From positions 199,106,778-199,170,777 of the forward strand of contig OZ023262.1 in the NCBI GenBank assembly GCA_964006375.1: 64,000 nucleotides of DNA, read 5' to 3'. Positions within the stretch are counted from its first letter, which is position 1, and each line of letters opens with the position of its first letter. The stretch comes from Tillus elongatus (taxonomy: Eukaryota; Arthropoda; Insecta; Coleoptera; Cleridae). The position numbers were made by a program, and so were the translations under genes. The notes under the pieces are model-generated. The model did not search any database. It was not told where the DNA came from and saw only the letters and a list, made by a program, of their open reading frames with translations. Below, one piece after another: positions 1-11,110 of the stretch.

Positions 1-480
1 ATAACAAAAGCTTTATGAATGGTTTGTTTTAATGGGGGGCGTAACTTTCAATCATGGAGTCTTCGACCAATACCATTATTCTCGCTTATCAACCTCACTC
101 TCATTTGTCGGCTCTAAAGGTTGGGGTGACGTAACTTTAAATAATGGAGTCTTCAACCATCTTTATCAGCAAAAGGCACCATCTTTAAGAACGAAAGCCG
201 CCATTCTTTATCAGCGAAAGGCACCATCTTTAAGAACGAAAGCCGCCATTTTTTATAATGTCAGGGATGTCAGCTTAAGGTATCACAGGTTAGACCGCCA
301 TCTTTCATTCCGCCATTTTTTTTTATTCCGCCATTTTGGTTCCTCCGTTTTGGTTCCGCCTCTAATATTAAACATATTATTATTTTGTAAATCATCCATT
401 TGTCTAATAATAACAAAAACTTTAATTATGTTACATGTATGGTTTGTTTGTAATTAAAAGTCGTATATATATACTAGCCT
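1..480. repeat. Short tandem duplications, no gene recognised
   Basis: A 45-bp unit containing AAAGGCACCATCTTTAAGAA is repeated in tandem at 161-205 and 206-250. A diverged pair with CGTAACTTT and ATGGAGTCTTC occurs near 48-77 and 129-158. A simple CCGCCATTTT-type iteration follows (300-360). One frame stays open across this repeat, but its composition is repeat-driven and it resembles nothing known. Confidence 0.6.
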
Positions 481-498
481 AAAACAATAAATTAACAA

Positions 499-569
499 GC
501 GTCTGCTTAGCTCAACGGGTAGCATCGTTGCCTCCCATCCGAGTGCCCGGGGTTCGAAACTCACCTGCT
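499..569 (+). other. tRNA-Gly(CCC)-like sequence, pseudogene or SINE head
   Basis: A-box-like TTAGCTCAACGGGTAGC, an anticodon region GCCTCCCATCC typical of tRNA-Gly with anticodon CCC, and a B box GGGGTTCGAAACTC. The acceptor ends (GCGTCTG versus CACCTGC) pair poorly and no CCA-side match is obvious, so this is a tRNA relic or the head of a SINE rather than a functional tRNA. Confidence 0.5.
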
Positions 570-795
570 CCAAATGGTTTTTTTCAAAATATAATAATTT
601 GAAGTAATAGGTTAGACACTTTGAAATGTGACTGTCTGGCCCAAGTCATGTGACGTCACTGTCTGGCCAGGATATTAAATGCCTCGAGCAAGATAACCAC
701 TGAAAAATAAGATCTTGGAGACGACCTGGCCAAAGTTTCCTAGACAGGTCAATGACCTTCAGGTTACATTGGAAGCCATCTTGGACGCCATCTTG

Positions 796-858
796 GGGGC
801 GTGGCTGGGCGCCGGGGCGTGGCTGGGCGCCGGGGCGTGGCTGGGCGCCGGGGCGTGG
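796..858 (+). repeat. 18-bp GC-rich minisatellite
   Basis: Three full copies and a partial one of GGGGCGTGGCTGGGCGCC (796-813, 814-831, 832-849, 850-858). Strikingly GC-rich against the surrounding AT-rich DNA; both strands stay open through it because the unit is a multiple of three. Confidence 0.9.
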
Positions 859-984
859 ACACAAGGGGTGGGGCTAGGGGTGGGGGTACCCCCACTCCTA
901 CCCCCACTACCTGTGACGTCACTGTCTGTCCCAAGTGTCGCAATACCTACTCATGATATACTATCACAGGACTGGCTGAAGGCC

Positions 985-2270
985 ATAGTGACAGCTATAT
1001 TTAAAAAAGGGGACAAAACAGATCAAAATAATTACAGACCAATCAGCCTTACCGGTATTGCATGCAGAGTAATGGAACGCGTTGTGGTAAAATATTTTCT
1101 TCCTTGTCTCATCGATAACACAGCATGGCCTCCTTCCTGGCATATCTGTCGTGACCAACCTGCTATCAGCTGCTAACGAATGGACTCGCTTGCTCGATCA
1201 GAAGTTACCTCTTGATTCATTTACCTAGACTTTAGCAAAGCTTTTGATACGGTGCCACATAGTCTATTGTAGATGAAGCTGGAAGACATTGGTATTAGGG
1301 GAAAACTGTTGTTGTGGATCCAGAGCTGCCTGACTGGCAGAAGTTTCTCAGTACAACTCGGTTCATCATTCTCCAGATCAACTCCTGTTACTAGCGGTGC
1401 CCCAGCGATCTGTTCTTCGCCCTGAGCTGTTCCTGGACTATACAGCAGATCTATTATGTTGTCTTACCATTCCCCATAATGCTTATGCAGATGACTGCAA
1501 AATATATGCATGCCCTCTATTGACTAACATCAGCCTTCAGATGGATCTAAACACGGTAGTGCCTTGGTGTTCGCTGTAGAATATACCACTTGACTATGAT
1601 CAGTGTACTGTTGTTCACCTTGGTCACAACAACCGTCGCCAAGTTTATATAATAAGCAGATTGCATCTGTAGAGTGCCAGGCTGACTTTGGATTTATTGT
1701 AACACCGGATTTGTCCTGGTCAGCCTAAGCTATGTCGGCGGCCAAGAAAGCGAACAGGATACTGTATTTGTTGAAGAGAACCTTTCGAAGACCTACTCCT
1801 GCTCTTTCCAGACAACTTTATACAAAGTACATTCGACCACATTTGAAGTATGGAATCCCTGCGTGGTCACCTGTACTTGACAAGGACCGCAAACTGCTGC
1901 AGAAAACCCAGCGTGCAGCGTCCAGATGGCCTCTGCAGCTTCGACACCAAACCTATGAAGAACGCCTTAAGTGCCTCAGACTTACAACCCTGCAGGAGAG
2001 TCGACCGGGAAGTGACCTCATTTATTTGTACAAAGTAACCCGTGGTCTGTGTCCACCTCTATGTAAACCCCTGGTGCTTCTTAGTGATGAGTCTAGAGTG
2101 CAGGGACATTCTTTTGAGTTGAAGAAGGAACCTTTCTGCACCACAAACAGACTAGATTTCTTTTCAAACCGTGCATCTGATATGTGGAAGAGTTTGCCTG
2201 GAATTATCGTCGCTTCCTCAAATATCGGTATATTCAAGAGAAGATTGGATGCTCACCTCAACAATTGAAT
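985..2270 (+). pseudogene. CR1/jockey-superfamily LINE reverse transcriptase, decayed
   Basis: The remains of a reverse transcriptase in several frames. Near 1000-1110 is KKGDKTDQNNYRPISLT, the usual entry into the fingers. Near 1215-1260 is LDFSKAFDTVPH (the first catalytic Asp region), near 1475-1500 AYADDCKIY (the second catalytic motif), and from 1732 to 2268 an open 178-residue thumb and C-terminal region starting around AKKANRILYLLKRTFR and ending FKRRLDAHLNN. Stops and frameshifts at several points (for example near 1173, 1228, 1270 and 1577) make it inactive. No endonuclease domain is visible upstream, so it is 5' truncated. The clade is judged from motif style only. Confidence 0.8.
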
Positions 2271-2629
2271 CTGCCATTTATTAGGCACTTCCTGATTTAG
2301 AATATAGGCTACAGTAAACGATGTTAAGTCGAAAGTTAATTTTTCTTTCTATACTTCATGCAGTGAAATATGTGCAGTAGTAAAAAAAGGGTTGGGGTAT
2401 GTATTTTTCTAACACAACTTGGGATCCAACCACGAGGATACGATCACTGGCCATATATTTCAGGTAAGTATCGAATTGCAAATAAAATAATAAAAGGTAA
2501 TATCAAGCCTTATTGAGATGCTATTATGTGCTACAAGTTATATTACAAGTTTTATTTATATTTAATTATATATTTGTTAATCAAATGATAAAAAAAGAGA
2601 GTAAGAAATTTGAGAACGTGGAGGGTAAT

Positions 2630-2632
<3 letters not shown>

Positions 2633-2722
<90 letters not shown>
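2633..2722. repeat. (TA)n microsatellite
   Basis: About 90 bp of TA. Its right edge joins directly to a Penelope endonuclease remnant, in the same codon region as at 60180-60271. Confidence 0.95.
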
Positions 2723-2723
<1 letters not shown>

Positions 2724-2990
2724 CCTCATAAGGGTTCAATTGTCTCGATGGTCTAACTTTTTTGATCGATTTTAGGTTTTCTTTATCTACGTGGTGATTA
2801 TTATAGCATCATATGTCGATGCTATGCGATGCGATTGGAAAATTAGCTTTGAAAGTGGTTTTTCATTAGCCACAAATTTTTAAACCGTACGTCGGTTGTG
2901 CTAAATGTACTTTTTTCAATTGATCTTTTAGTTTGCTCAACGTATTTTGGATCACAACCTTGTAACTTACTTTTACTATTACTAATGACT
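2723..2990 (-). pseudogene. Penelope-like element, GIY-YIG endonuclease remnant
   Basis: Reading the minus strand in shifting frames gives a degenerate version of the C-terminal part of the Penelope endonuclease found at 60272-60504, including the asparagine/histidine-rich NNHHV-type block around 2780-2810 and the final segment that runs into the TA tract. Several stops are present, so this is a dead fragment of a few hundred bases. Confidence 0.6.
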
Positions 2991-2999
2991 TGCTAAATT

Positions 3000-3240
3000 T
3001 AAAAAAATGCTTTGCCATTTATAGTCATTAAAATAAAATAAGAAATAAATAGGTCAAATATAAGTAGAACATTGTGAGATGTACGATGGAGTCTCCATCT
3101 CTGTACGGAACCAGGTAGTATGTTGTCATGACAGCTACAATCAACACAAAATGTTATAAATAGAGACTGTGTACAACTAACCAACAATCTTTGTAAATTG
3201 TCAGCCCTGGCTGTAAGGTGAGCATGAGACATAATTTAAA
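3000..3240. repeat. Interspersed repeat shared with 33.3-34.4 kb
   Basis: GGAACCAGGTAGTATGTTGT, ACACAAAATGTTATAAATAG and AAATTGTCAGCCCTGG occur here in the same order and spacing as at about 33480-33620 and 33950-34075. No coding potential is recognised; it may be a non-autonomous DNA element or LTR fragment. Confidence 0.7.
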
Positions 3241-3446
3241 TTGGGCGTGAATTCTCGCCATTGTTATCTGTACATGGGGTAGCACTGTAAAAAATGAAAA
3301 GTGAGAGGTCTGGTTTACATCATTTATTGTAAAATAAAATACTGAACATTGGCAATGTAATTAATTAACAAAGCAAAGTGATACTTGATGACAAACTATG
3401 AAAATTTAAATTATTACTTTAAATTAATTGAAATATAAAGTGAAAT

Positions 3447-3640
3447 GTGTAACGTTTCTCCCAAATGGAAGAATTATAATTTACTCTTAAATAATATGTA
3501 TTTTATGGTAGTAGATAGCTGAATGCACAATCGGCCAAGGGCTGCAGTGCTATCGGGGCAGCAAAGCCGCAGACGAGCCCTGAGGGAGAATAAAAGTACA
3601 TAGTTGAAAGACCAAAGTATTAAACTGAAGTGATTTATTA
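3447..3640 (-). repeat. Downstream LTR of the gypsy element (interrupted)
   Basis: Matches 10302-10430 through CTCCCAAATGGA, AAATAATATGTATTTT and AAACTGAAGTGATT. A 70-bp LINE 3' tail sits inside it (3521-3590). Confidence 0.65.
3521..3590 (+). mobile_element. R1/LOA-like LINE 3' tail (very short copy)
   Basis: Ends in GACGAGCCCTGAGGGAGAA and an A-rich tail, the same 3' terminus as the copies ending near 11955 and 32255. It is a heavily 5'-truncated insertion of about 70 bp. Confidence 0.75.
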
Positions 3641-4147
3641 ATAATGGCGGTCCATTACCTGATACTATTACACCAAGTAAACCAAATCGCGAAAAAATAT
3701 TGCGTAATTTCGATATAGTACATTCTGCTGTAGTTGAATTCATTTCTATTACCTCTAGCCGTTGTGTATATGAATCTATGACAACAAAATATATTTTTTT
3801 TCAAAAATAGGTCCTGAAAAATCTACACGCACTCATGACCACGGTTTTGAAGTTGGAGGCTATGGATATAAATCTGATTTCAGAGGACTAGGTCTAACTA
3901 TGTTACATATATTACAATTTGTACACCTGTTCAATATAGCAGTCCATGTTTGGCCAATAAACATTAGATCTTGCAAAAGCCCTACATTTGTTTACCCCTA
4001 AGTGACATAAATACAATTCTTTTATGACTAATTGTTTTAGCGTTTCTGGAATTGTAAGTCTGTAACCCCAAAAAATACAACTATATTCTACTTCAACACG
4101 TTTTGAATAATATGCTTTTATAATTTCATTTACTTGTACCATATTCA
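3640..4147 (-). pseudogene. Gypsy integrase remnants
   Basis: Two pieces of integrase. About 4147-3912 carries the H2C2 zinc-binding region, including LHLCHLG-like YLCHLGVNKCRAFARSNVYW. Below about 3760 is part of the catalytic core, with STTAECTISKLRNIFSRFGL and an IVSGNGPP segment where an Asp of the DDE triad (usually in a DNG motif) is replaced by Gly. The zinc-binding piece is cut at 4148 by a (TA)n-core repeat. Confidence 0.75.
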
Positions 4148-4186
4148 ATTCACTAATGAGGAGATCTGTGTTCATGTGTTAATGTG

Positions 4187-4277
<91 letters not shown>

Positions 4278-5075
4278 AACTTTATTGATTACAGAATTAC
4301 ATACAATTATATTTCAATGTCGAAAGGCGAATAGGATAGAAAAACAATAAAGTCGCCAAAAAGTAATAAATTCAAATTATGAATATAATAATAATAACTT
4401 TTCACGTTTTTGGCACATATCACAAACACATCTCACAAATTGTGATATGGCGTTTTTACCAATAGATAACGGAGCCCTATTGAAATGAGAGAGATTTTTG
4501 TTTGTATCACTTGTCGAAAAAATCGTGCTGCCGTATACAGGCACTCTTAAATAGTGGCTGACTTTTGTGTTTAATGTTTCCGTAGAAATGATGTTTTGTA
4601 AGATTTTTGTGATATGTTGGTAATTAATAATAAATGTTTAGTAAGTTATTGTAAAAAAAACTTACCGAATTTTTGTGAAAACTATAATTTAGTGTAACAT
4701 TATTGAAGACAATTTCTGTAAAAAAAATGATGAATTTTTGTAAAAAGAAATTTTTATAAATTTTCATATTTTTTTTCCATTTTGGTCCCAAAGTTGTTTG
4801 TGAATAATTATATCTTGGCAGGTGTGTAAATAGCTTAAAAATGCTCGTTGGCCAGGAAAACCGCACCAGTTTTTTCTGTAACTTTATCTTTTTTTTGGAA
4901 AATGTTTGTGCTTTTTGAAACAATAAAAATATTTTAATGATATATGGTACTTTCTTAGTACCATATAGGTTATACACCAACCAAATGTCCTCCTTTTGAA
5001 AACAAGACATATTTGCTGTTAAAAACATTTTTACTAAAATTCTCTACCATAACGCATTTGCTGCGTCCAGACTTT
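4148..5075 (+). repeat. (TA)n-core repeat copy, inside gypsy
   Basis: Starts with TTCACTAATGAGGAGATCT, has (TA)n at 4190-4275, and ends with CATAACGCATTTGCTGCGTC plus CAGACTTTT at 5075, the family 3' end. It joins base to base with a second copy. Both lie within the gypsy integrase-RNase H interval. Confidence 0.75.
4190..4275. repeat. (TA)n microsatellite
   Basis: Central tract of the (TA)n-core repeat copy at 4148-5075. Confidence 0.95.
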
Positions 5076-5205
5076 TAGTGAATTTTCTTAAAAAAAATTC
5101 ACTAATGAGGAGATCTCGACTTTCGAATTTTGAAAAAATTTCTTCAAATGAGCGCTATTTAGGACCCCCGGAACCCAAATCCGAGGTCAGTTTCAGACTT
5201 TATAT

Positions 5206-5295
<90 letters not shown>

Positions 5296-6711
5296 GTGTC
5301 ACACCTATAACTTAAAAAATAATGGACCTATTTTGATAAAACTTGGTGAGTACCTTCCTTTCGCAAATGGCTTGGATAAGTTCGTTAGCCAGGAAAATCC
5401 GCCAAGGTTTTCCCGGAAAATTTTGTGTTTTATTTCGAAAAAAATCGATTTTTTTATATTTTCAAAATTAACAAAGTAAGGGCAACCAAATTTCATACTC
5501 GGGTTTATATCACTATTGGCAAGTTATATACCAAAATTTAGCTCCGTAAGTTAAAGGAAAAAAAAGTTACAGGCATTCAAAGAAAAATAAATTTGGGTTC
5601 TCCTCAAAACGTCAAAATCGCGATTTTAAACGTCAAAATTGGTAAGTACCTTCGTTTTGCAAGTGGCTTGGATATGTTCGTTATCCAGGAAAATCCGACG
5701 AGGTTTTCCCGGAAAATTTTGTGTTTTCTTTCGAAAAAAATTTATATCTCCAAAATTAACAAAGTAAGGGCAACCAAATTTTAGACGCGGGTTTATATCA
5801 TTATAGGCAACCTACCTACCAAAATTTAGCTCTGTAGGTCAAAAGACAAAAAAGTTATAGGCATTTAAACAAAGATAAATTGGGGTTATTCACAAAACGT
5901 CAAAGTTGCGATTTAAACGTCAAAATTGGCAACATTTAGGAAAAGAACTTGTATCTAATACGGGCTATGGAAATAAAATCTCTCAAGAAGAATGTTTTAC
6001 AAACCCTGAAGTCTTAGTTTCAACCGTCATTGTCCTTCATTTTAATAAAATGTTTCCAGAAAATTCATTTCAAATAGACCCTTTCTCTGACGCTTGTCAC
6101 TAGTCTTAGCTATAGAGTTTATCGTTAATGGTATATAATTTTTGTAGAATTTTCGTTAAAAAAAATCAATAAAGCTCAATATATCTGTTATTACACAAGA
6201 TATGAAAAAAAATTGTATATATTAATTATAGGGTGTCTTGAGCTACATCTTAAAAAATTATTTCTACAATCACAGGCTGGCCCATAAGTCGTTGGTGATA
6301 CAAATTTTCTTTTTTTTTTAATCAAACACGCCTTATGTTATTGCATTTTTGCATTTTCCATCGAAATATAATGCATGTTTGTAAGAACAAAAATTCTGGA
6401 CGCAGTAAGTGCGTTATGGTAGCGAATTTTGATCAAATGCTTAATATTTGAATAGTTCAATTTGCTATTAACCTATAAGGTTGACCAAAAAACGAGTTTT
6501 TTCGGGAACACTTTAAATTTACTTTCGGATTTTTTTTTTACATTTTCAAACAATAAAGTTATTTTGATGAAATATGGCACATTGTTTTTACTATATAGAT
6601 TTTACTGGTAACCAAATGTGATGCCTGCTTTCTTAAAAAAACACATTATTGCTATTAAAAAATAGTTTTATGAAAATTCACTACCATAACGCACTTGCTG
6701 CGTCCAGACTT
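5075..6711 (+). repeat. (TA)n-core repeat copy, long variant, inside gypsy
   Basis: Begins with the hairpin AGTGAATTTT/AAAATTCACT (5078-5104) and has (TA)n at 5209-5291. It then carries two successive versions of the family's right half (about 5300-5590 and 5600-5890; both contain GGCTTGGATA, TTCGTTA and CCAGGAAAATCCG), and ends CTTGCTGCGTCCAGACTTTT at 6711. The duplicated right half explains its 1.6-kb length against about 610-670 bp for the copies at 12123 and 42618. Confidence 0.75.
5209..5291. repeat. (TA)n microsatellite
   Basis: Central tract of the copy at 5075-6711. Confidence 0.95.
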
Positions 6712-6937
6712 TTTAATTAATTTATTTAACGTAAACTCTTATTTTGTTTCCGCTTAATTTTTTTAAAATCGATTGGTAAATTTTCTTGTAAATAACATGT
6801 AACTATAATCTTGACTCTCAACAAATTTGTTATCTTCGTTTACCGACAATAGTGACAATGCATATCCATTTTGTGCAGATTTAATATATATAATATTAGA
6901 CTAATAAGCGGACAAAATGACGCTCCATCTTTGAAAT

Positions 6938-7260
6938 CTAGTGGCTGCAAAAAGGGAATGCCTTTTTGTAACCGAATATAGAGTTAAGTGGTTTGGGGTC
7001 TGTTAAAAGTGTAAATGTTATACCGTATAAATATTGGTGAAACCGTTTAACTTCAAATATTATTGCAAGAGCTTCTTTATCTATTTGTGAATACGACATT
7101 GCGGCAGATAATAATGTTCTTGAAGCAAAAGCTACTACAGCAGTTATTCCATAATTACTAGCATCACTAGAAAGAATTAAAGGTAAGTCTGAATTATAAT
7201 GAGTCAATACTTTAGATGAACAAATATCTCGTTTGATTATATCGAAAGAATTTTGTTGCT
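6938..7260 (-). pseudogene. Gypsy RNase H domain remnant
   Basis: Minus-strand residues include LILSSDASNYGITAVV (the first catalytic Asp and typical opening of Ty3/gypsy RNase H), SQIDKEALAIIF (the catalytic Glu region) and FTLLTDPKPLNSIF (the second Asp). It is continuous in order with the RT upstream and truncated before the integrase. Confidence 0.8.
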
Positions 7261-8600
7261 CATGTCCATTTTAAAGAAGCATTTTTATTTAACAGTTTAT
7301 AAAGTGGAGATAAAATAAAGGATGCTTGTTTTAAAAATTTGGAAAAAAGTCCTAAAAATGCTTCCAGTTCTGTAATATTGCTGGGAATTTTGCATTAACG
7401 AATGGCCTCCACTTTTTCTGGTGGTGTGTTTATACCCTCTCTATTTATAACATAATTTAAATAATTAATTTCATTAAAAAAAATTACATTTAGATACGAG
7501 TAGTTGAATTTTTAATCCAAATTTATTTAGTCTGCTGAAAACATTATGCAAAAGTTTGGCATGATTTCCTTTATTTGTTAAAGACAACGATATGTCGTCC
7601 AAGAAAATAGAAACGCATTCCCTACTTGCAAGAATACTTTAAATAATTCGTTGAAAAATACCCGAACTGGAAGCTACTCCATAGGGCAATCGTTTGTATC
7701 TAAATAAACCTTTGTGAGTATTTATAGTAACCAGTTCTTTGGAATCATCGCCCAATTGAATCTGTGGATATTCCCGTAATAAATCAATTTTTGTTAAATA
7801 TTGCGTATTTCGGACATTATATAACTAATCTTCTATTTTTGGTAAGGGACATTGATCTATATTTAATTTGGGATTTTAAGTAACTTTAGAGTCGCCACAA
7901 ATTCTGATTTCGCCATTTTTATAATACGGGGACAATTGGCGTCACCCAATTACTATAACTGGAGCCATGTTGGTCCAGGGGTAAGAACGTGTGCCTCTGA
8001 ACCCAAGGGTACTGGGTTCGATTTCCCGGATATCCCTTTCACGTTTTCAGTATAAGCTATAATAAACTAACATCAACCGAGGTCCTGGCATTGTATTTGA
8101 GCAAGTTAAATGTCTACACGTTCCGTCTTTCGCAAGAGGCGTAAAAAGCATGTGTCCATGCGACCTTGGGGACTTTAACCCTTCCCTTCTTCTCTCAGAA
8201 AGGCAAGGGTTCCGAAAAATTTTCAGGATAGTGAGGTCGAGCTGCTTCCTGGCGTCGGTGATCGGTCATAGTCGCGAAAATAGACCGACGTTAAAAAAAA
8301 AGAAAATTTTTTATTACTATCATTTATTGGACTTAATATTCCTAGATATACTAATTTATCTAGTTCGACTGCGACTTTATTTTTGAGAGCAAAAGGTAAG
8401 GTTCTAGCATGGCAGAATACCGGTGCAGAATTAGATTTTAGATGTAAAGTACAGGTGCCTAATGTATTTTCTACAACTTTTGATTTATACTTTTAGTAGT
8501 TGGTCAACAATAAGTACTGATTTCATTCCACCGATGAGAAATAATTTTTCTTTAATATTGAATCAGGAGAAATATTTAAATCAATGATCCAGTTACGCCC
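7260..8600 (-). pseudogene. Gypsy reverse transcriptase remnant (split by a SINE)
   Basis: Minus-strand translation in shifting frames shows, in order, a GPPLIGRNWI-type protease-RT linker (near 8600), GILSPI (near 8335), NWVTPIVPV (near 7940), KGLFRYKRLPYGVASSSGIF (near 7690), a catalytic box in the form FLDDIS (near 7595) and a thumb/connection with LGLFSKFLKQASF (near 7330). The SINE at 7957-8312 breaks the fingers region. Frameshifts, for example near 7625, confirm it is non-functional. Confidence 0.75.
7957..8312 (+). mobile_element. tRNA-derived SINE with target duplication
   Basis: The head has an A-box-like TTGGTCCAGGGGTAAGA and B box GGGTTCGATTTCC. The body contains CATCAACCGAGGTCCTGGCA and GACTTTAACCCTTCCCTTCT, ends in GACGTTAAAAAAAAAG, and is flanked by ATTACTAT on both sides (7949-7956 and 8313-8320). 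It interrupts gypsy RT between two parts of one motif. Related copies lie at 41510-41690 and 57465-57760. Confidence 0.75.
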
Positions 8601-8639
8601 GATCAAAGGTGGTCCCCTTTGTTCAGAGAACAATAGGGT

Positions 8640-9213
8640 TTGCAGAAGGGTAGTAGCAATTGTAGAAACATAATTATTAATATCAGTAAAATAACAGGTG
8701 AAATTAGTTTTAGGAAAATTATCTACACTAAGTAATGTAAATATTGCACATAATTAGAGGTCATAATTGTATCGATAACATTGGCATTGAAACTATTACA
8801 TTAGTATATAAACAGTAAACAAGGTAAAATTGCAGCGTACAAAGAACGCAAGTCTGCTGAAGTCTGCAATTTTGGAAGGACGTAAACTGGTTAAAAAAAC
8901 TATAAGTAGTATTTTGTTGATAAACACAGAGAGACAGTTAATTTAGATTGTTTAAGATGTAAAGACGCGACACTTGTGATTCAATTACATAAACATAATA
9001 ACACTGTTCAATTAAGATTCACGATGTAAACAGTCCGAGTTAGAATTCATTCATTTAGTTAGTAGTACCATTGTTAATTTTTGTGAGTTATTAAAATTAT
9101 AGTTACAAAGTTACTTATGTCTACATACGCCTAGTTCAACGAGTTTATTCCTCAAATTATCCTCCACTCCATAAACACCCTTCCTTTTGTAACGAATAAT
9201 TTCAAACTATTTT
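8640..9213. other. Gypsy protease-RT spacer, poorly recognisable
   Basis: Lies between the protease (9214-9426) and RT remnants. The first 100 bp continue the protease-RT linker; about 8760-9200 is AT-rich with no motif I can name and may hold another insertion. Confidence 0.4.
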
Positions 9214-9426
9214 TTACCGTTTCCTATATAGCCAAAGATTTGAGCGTTGACCCAAGTACGATTTCAAAACTAAACTGGAGCTGAGAAGTTTACATTGGTG
9301 AAAATATTTAAAATAAAAGTTGTCTGAGATAATAGAAAGAGCAGAACCGGTGTCGATTTCCATTAAAATATTTATTTGATTGAGTTCAATTGACACACTT
9401 GTAGCTTTTTCATTAATATCTTTCAT
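9214..9426 (-). pseudogene. Gypsy aspartic protease remnant
   Basis: Contains LMEIDTGSALSIIS, the DTGS active-site loop of retroviral-type proteases, about 24 residues into the open segment. Only the N-terminal half of the domain is readable. Confidence 0.75.
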
Positions 9427-9552
9427 GTTAAAAAAAAGTCAGATTAAAATTATCATCAACTTTGGTTGTTTCTTCTATGATTGAATCTGAAATATTAAAA
9501 TAATATCGAGAATGTTTGCTACGATTACTATTTACATATTTACATACAGAAC

Positions 9553-10190
9553 TCATATGGTCCAGTTAGTTACATTTATAACAAATAGCCCTTTTGAAGG
9601 AACAATTAGGTTCCTCATGATTATTTTACCGCAATGACCGCACGACTCTTGTCTGTTGATGGTTGAGCTGTCCCTTCTGGTCACATTGACACTTTGGTGC
9701 GGTCGCTGGGATTTCTGAAACTGTTCTAAAATTAATGTATGCAAATTTTCATCTTCAATTAATTCGCTGTTGATTTCGGCATACTCCATGTTGGTCGCTA
9801 TATCATAGGCCGTGGAGTACGTCAAATTCTTCTCGATGAACAACCGTTGTCGAATAGCATCGTGTTTCAAGCCATATACTAATTCGTCTTTGAGGTTTTC
9901 CTCTAAGGTTGGCCCAAAATCACAATTTTTGGCCAGCTTTTTCAGCGTGGCTACAGATCTGCTATCGACTCTGCTTCTTGCTTCTGCTGTGGAAACTTAT
10001 ATCTTTAAGCTATCTCGGATAGTCTTGGGTCCAAGTGGTTCTTCATTAAGTCACTCAATTGCCCGGTTTGGTCAGGCTACACAAAAGCCTCTCTGTTATC
10101 ACTGTGAGCAGAATAACTGTCTCCTTTTCTAGTTTCACGTCGCTGTCTTTGAAATATTGTTGTACCCGTGCAAAGACGTGCACCATTTAT
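9553..10190 (-). pseudogene. Gypsy Gag remnant with a partial zinc knuckle
   Basis: The minus strand shows a helical capsid-type region in at least two frames (for example RLFIEKNLTYSTAYDIATNM near 9840-9790), followed by CGHCGK (near 9640), the first half of a CCHC knuckle. Upstream, broken frames continue to about 10190. Confidence 0.6.
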
Positions 10191-10301
10191 CTTTTTTGAA
10201 CTTGAAGTAACTTATTTTACCAAGCGATATTTTGAGTTAACTAACTAACTAACTTGGTGAAATTTAATTCTATGATATTAAAACTTTATCCTTGTCGCCG
10301 G

Positions 10302-10430
10302 TGTAATGTTTCTCCTAAATGGAGGAATTAGAACTTAATCTATAAATAATATGTATTTTGAGGTAGCAGTTGAACCGAAGTATCGAACTGAAGTGATTAT
10401 CTTAATCAAATACACACAATAAAAGATAAC
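10302..10430 (-). repeat. Upstream LTR fragment of the gypsy element
   Basis: Shares TCTCC(T/C)AAATGGA, AAATAATATGTATTTT and GAACTGAAGTGATT with 3447-3640 in the same orientation. Confidence 0.65.
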
Positions 10431-10499
10431 ATTTTGCTAATATCACCTGATTTTTTATTATACTTTATCACAAAATAAGTACACTTGGAGAACCCAAAT

Positions 10500-11110
10500 T
10501 ACCACATGTCATCTTTTTAAAGACCTGACGATCGATTCACCAACAAAGTTAGCGTCATCAGAGGATGAAAAATTCTAAGTACTTTCTACCAGAACACCAT
10601 CTATTTATATAGCCTCTAAGGTAAAGACGGTACTAAGAGGGAGATTTAAATCGCAAGTACATTTTCTGTGTATTGTATCTTTATGCGGACGAAGGTATTG
10701 AACTTCCTTTGCTCCTTTACCGGGCAGGTTTCGGAATGTTTATTTGATTTAAAGATAGAGCACAACCAGAGGACTGGAGATCAGTGGCACGGCTCGATTT
10801 AAGGAACTTTTGTTTTTCATTGCTCTAGAAATATGAATATTCTCATACGCATCAAGCATCGCTTGCTGCCTAACATTTTGGAATAAGCTTCAGATTTGCC
10901 TTTTCAATATGGTGGTTATTATCTCAGATATGTTGTGCTACTCATGACTTGTCTGCACTACCGAATCTCAAATGTGGCAGATGTTCACGAGATCTAGTCC
11001 CTATGGTTCTCTTTGTCTGCCCACCGTATTTAAGATTACAATCTTTATAACCCATCTAATAGATATCCGACATTTCAGTGGCTTTGTCTTTATATTTCGT
11101 ATTTCCTAAC
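10500..11110 (-). pseudogene. Penelope-like element, GIY-YIG endonuclease remnant
   Basis: The minus strand reads, with a few stops, through a GGQTKRTIGTRSREHL-type motif (near 11015), DNNHHIEKANLKLIP (near 10910), a C-terminal DAYENIHISR segment (near 10855), and a tail with GTTAGCGTCATCAGAGGATG (10527-10546) that is also found at 59940-59970. Here the coding continues past the position where the other two copies turn into (TA)n. Confidence 0.7.

Larger units (their letters stand above)
3447..10430 (-). mobile_element. Ty3/gypsy LTR retrotransposon, defective and multiply interrupted
   Basis: On the minus strand the order is LTR (10302-10430), Gag (about 10190-9553), protease (9426-9214), RT (about 8600-7260), RNase H (7260-6938), integrase (4147-3905 and about 3760-3640), LTR (3640-3447). 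The two LTR fragments share TGTTTCTCC or CGTTTCTCC, AAATAATATGTATTTT and ACTGAAGTGATT in the same orientation. A GGCGACAAGGAT block just inside the upstream LTR may be the primer-binding site. Three kinds of later insertion split it: two (TA)n-core repeats (4148-6711), a SINE (7957-8312) and a LINE 3' tail in the downstream LTR (3521-3590). Stops and frameshifts show it is dead. Confidence 0.8.

Noticed and set aside
499..569. Functional tRNA-Gly gene
   Set aside because: A and B boxes and anticodon look right, but the acceptor ends do not pair well, so a relic or SINE head is more likely.
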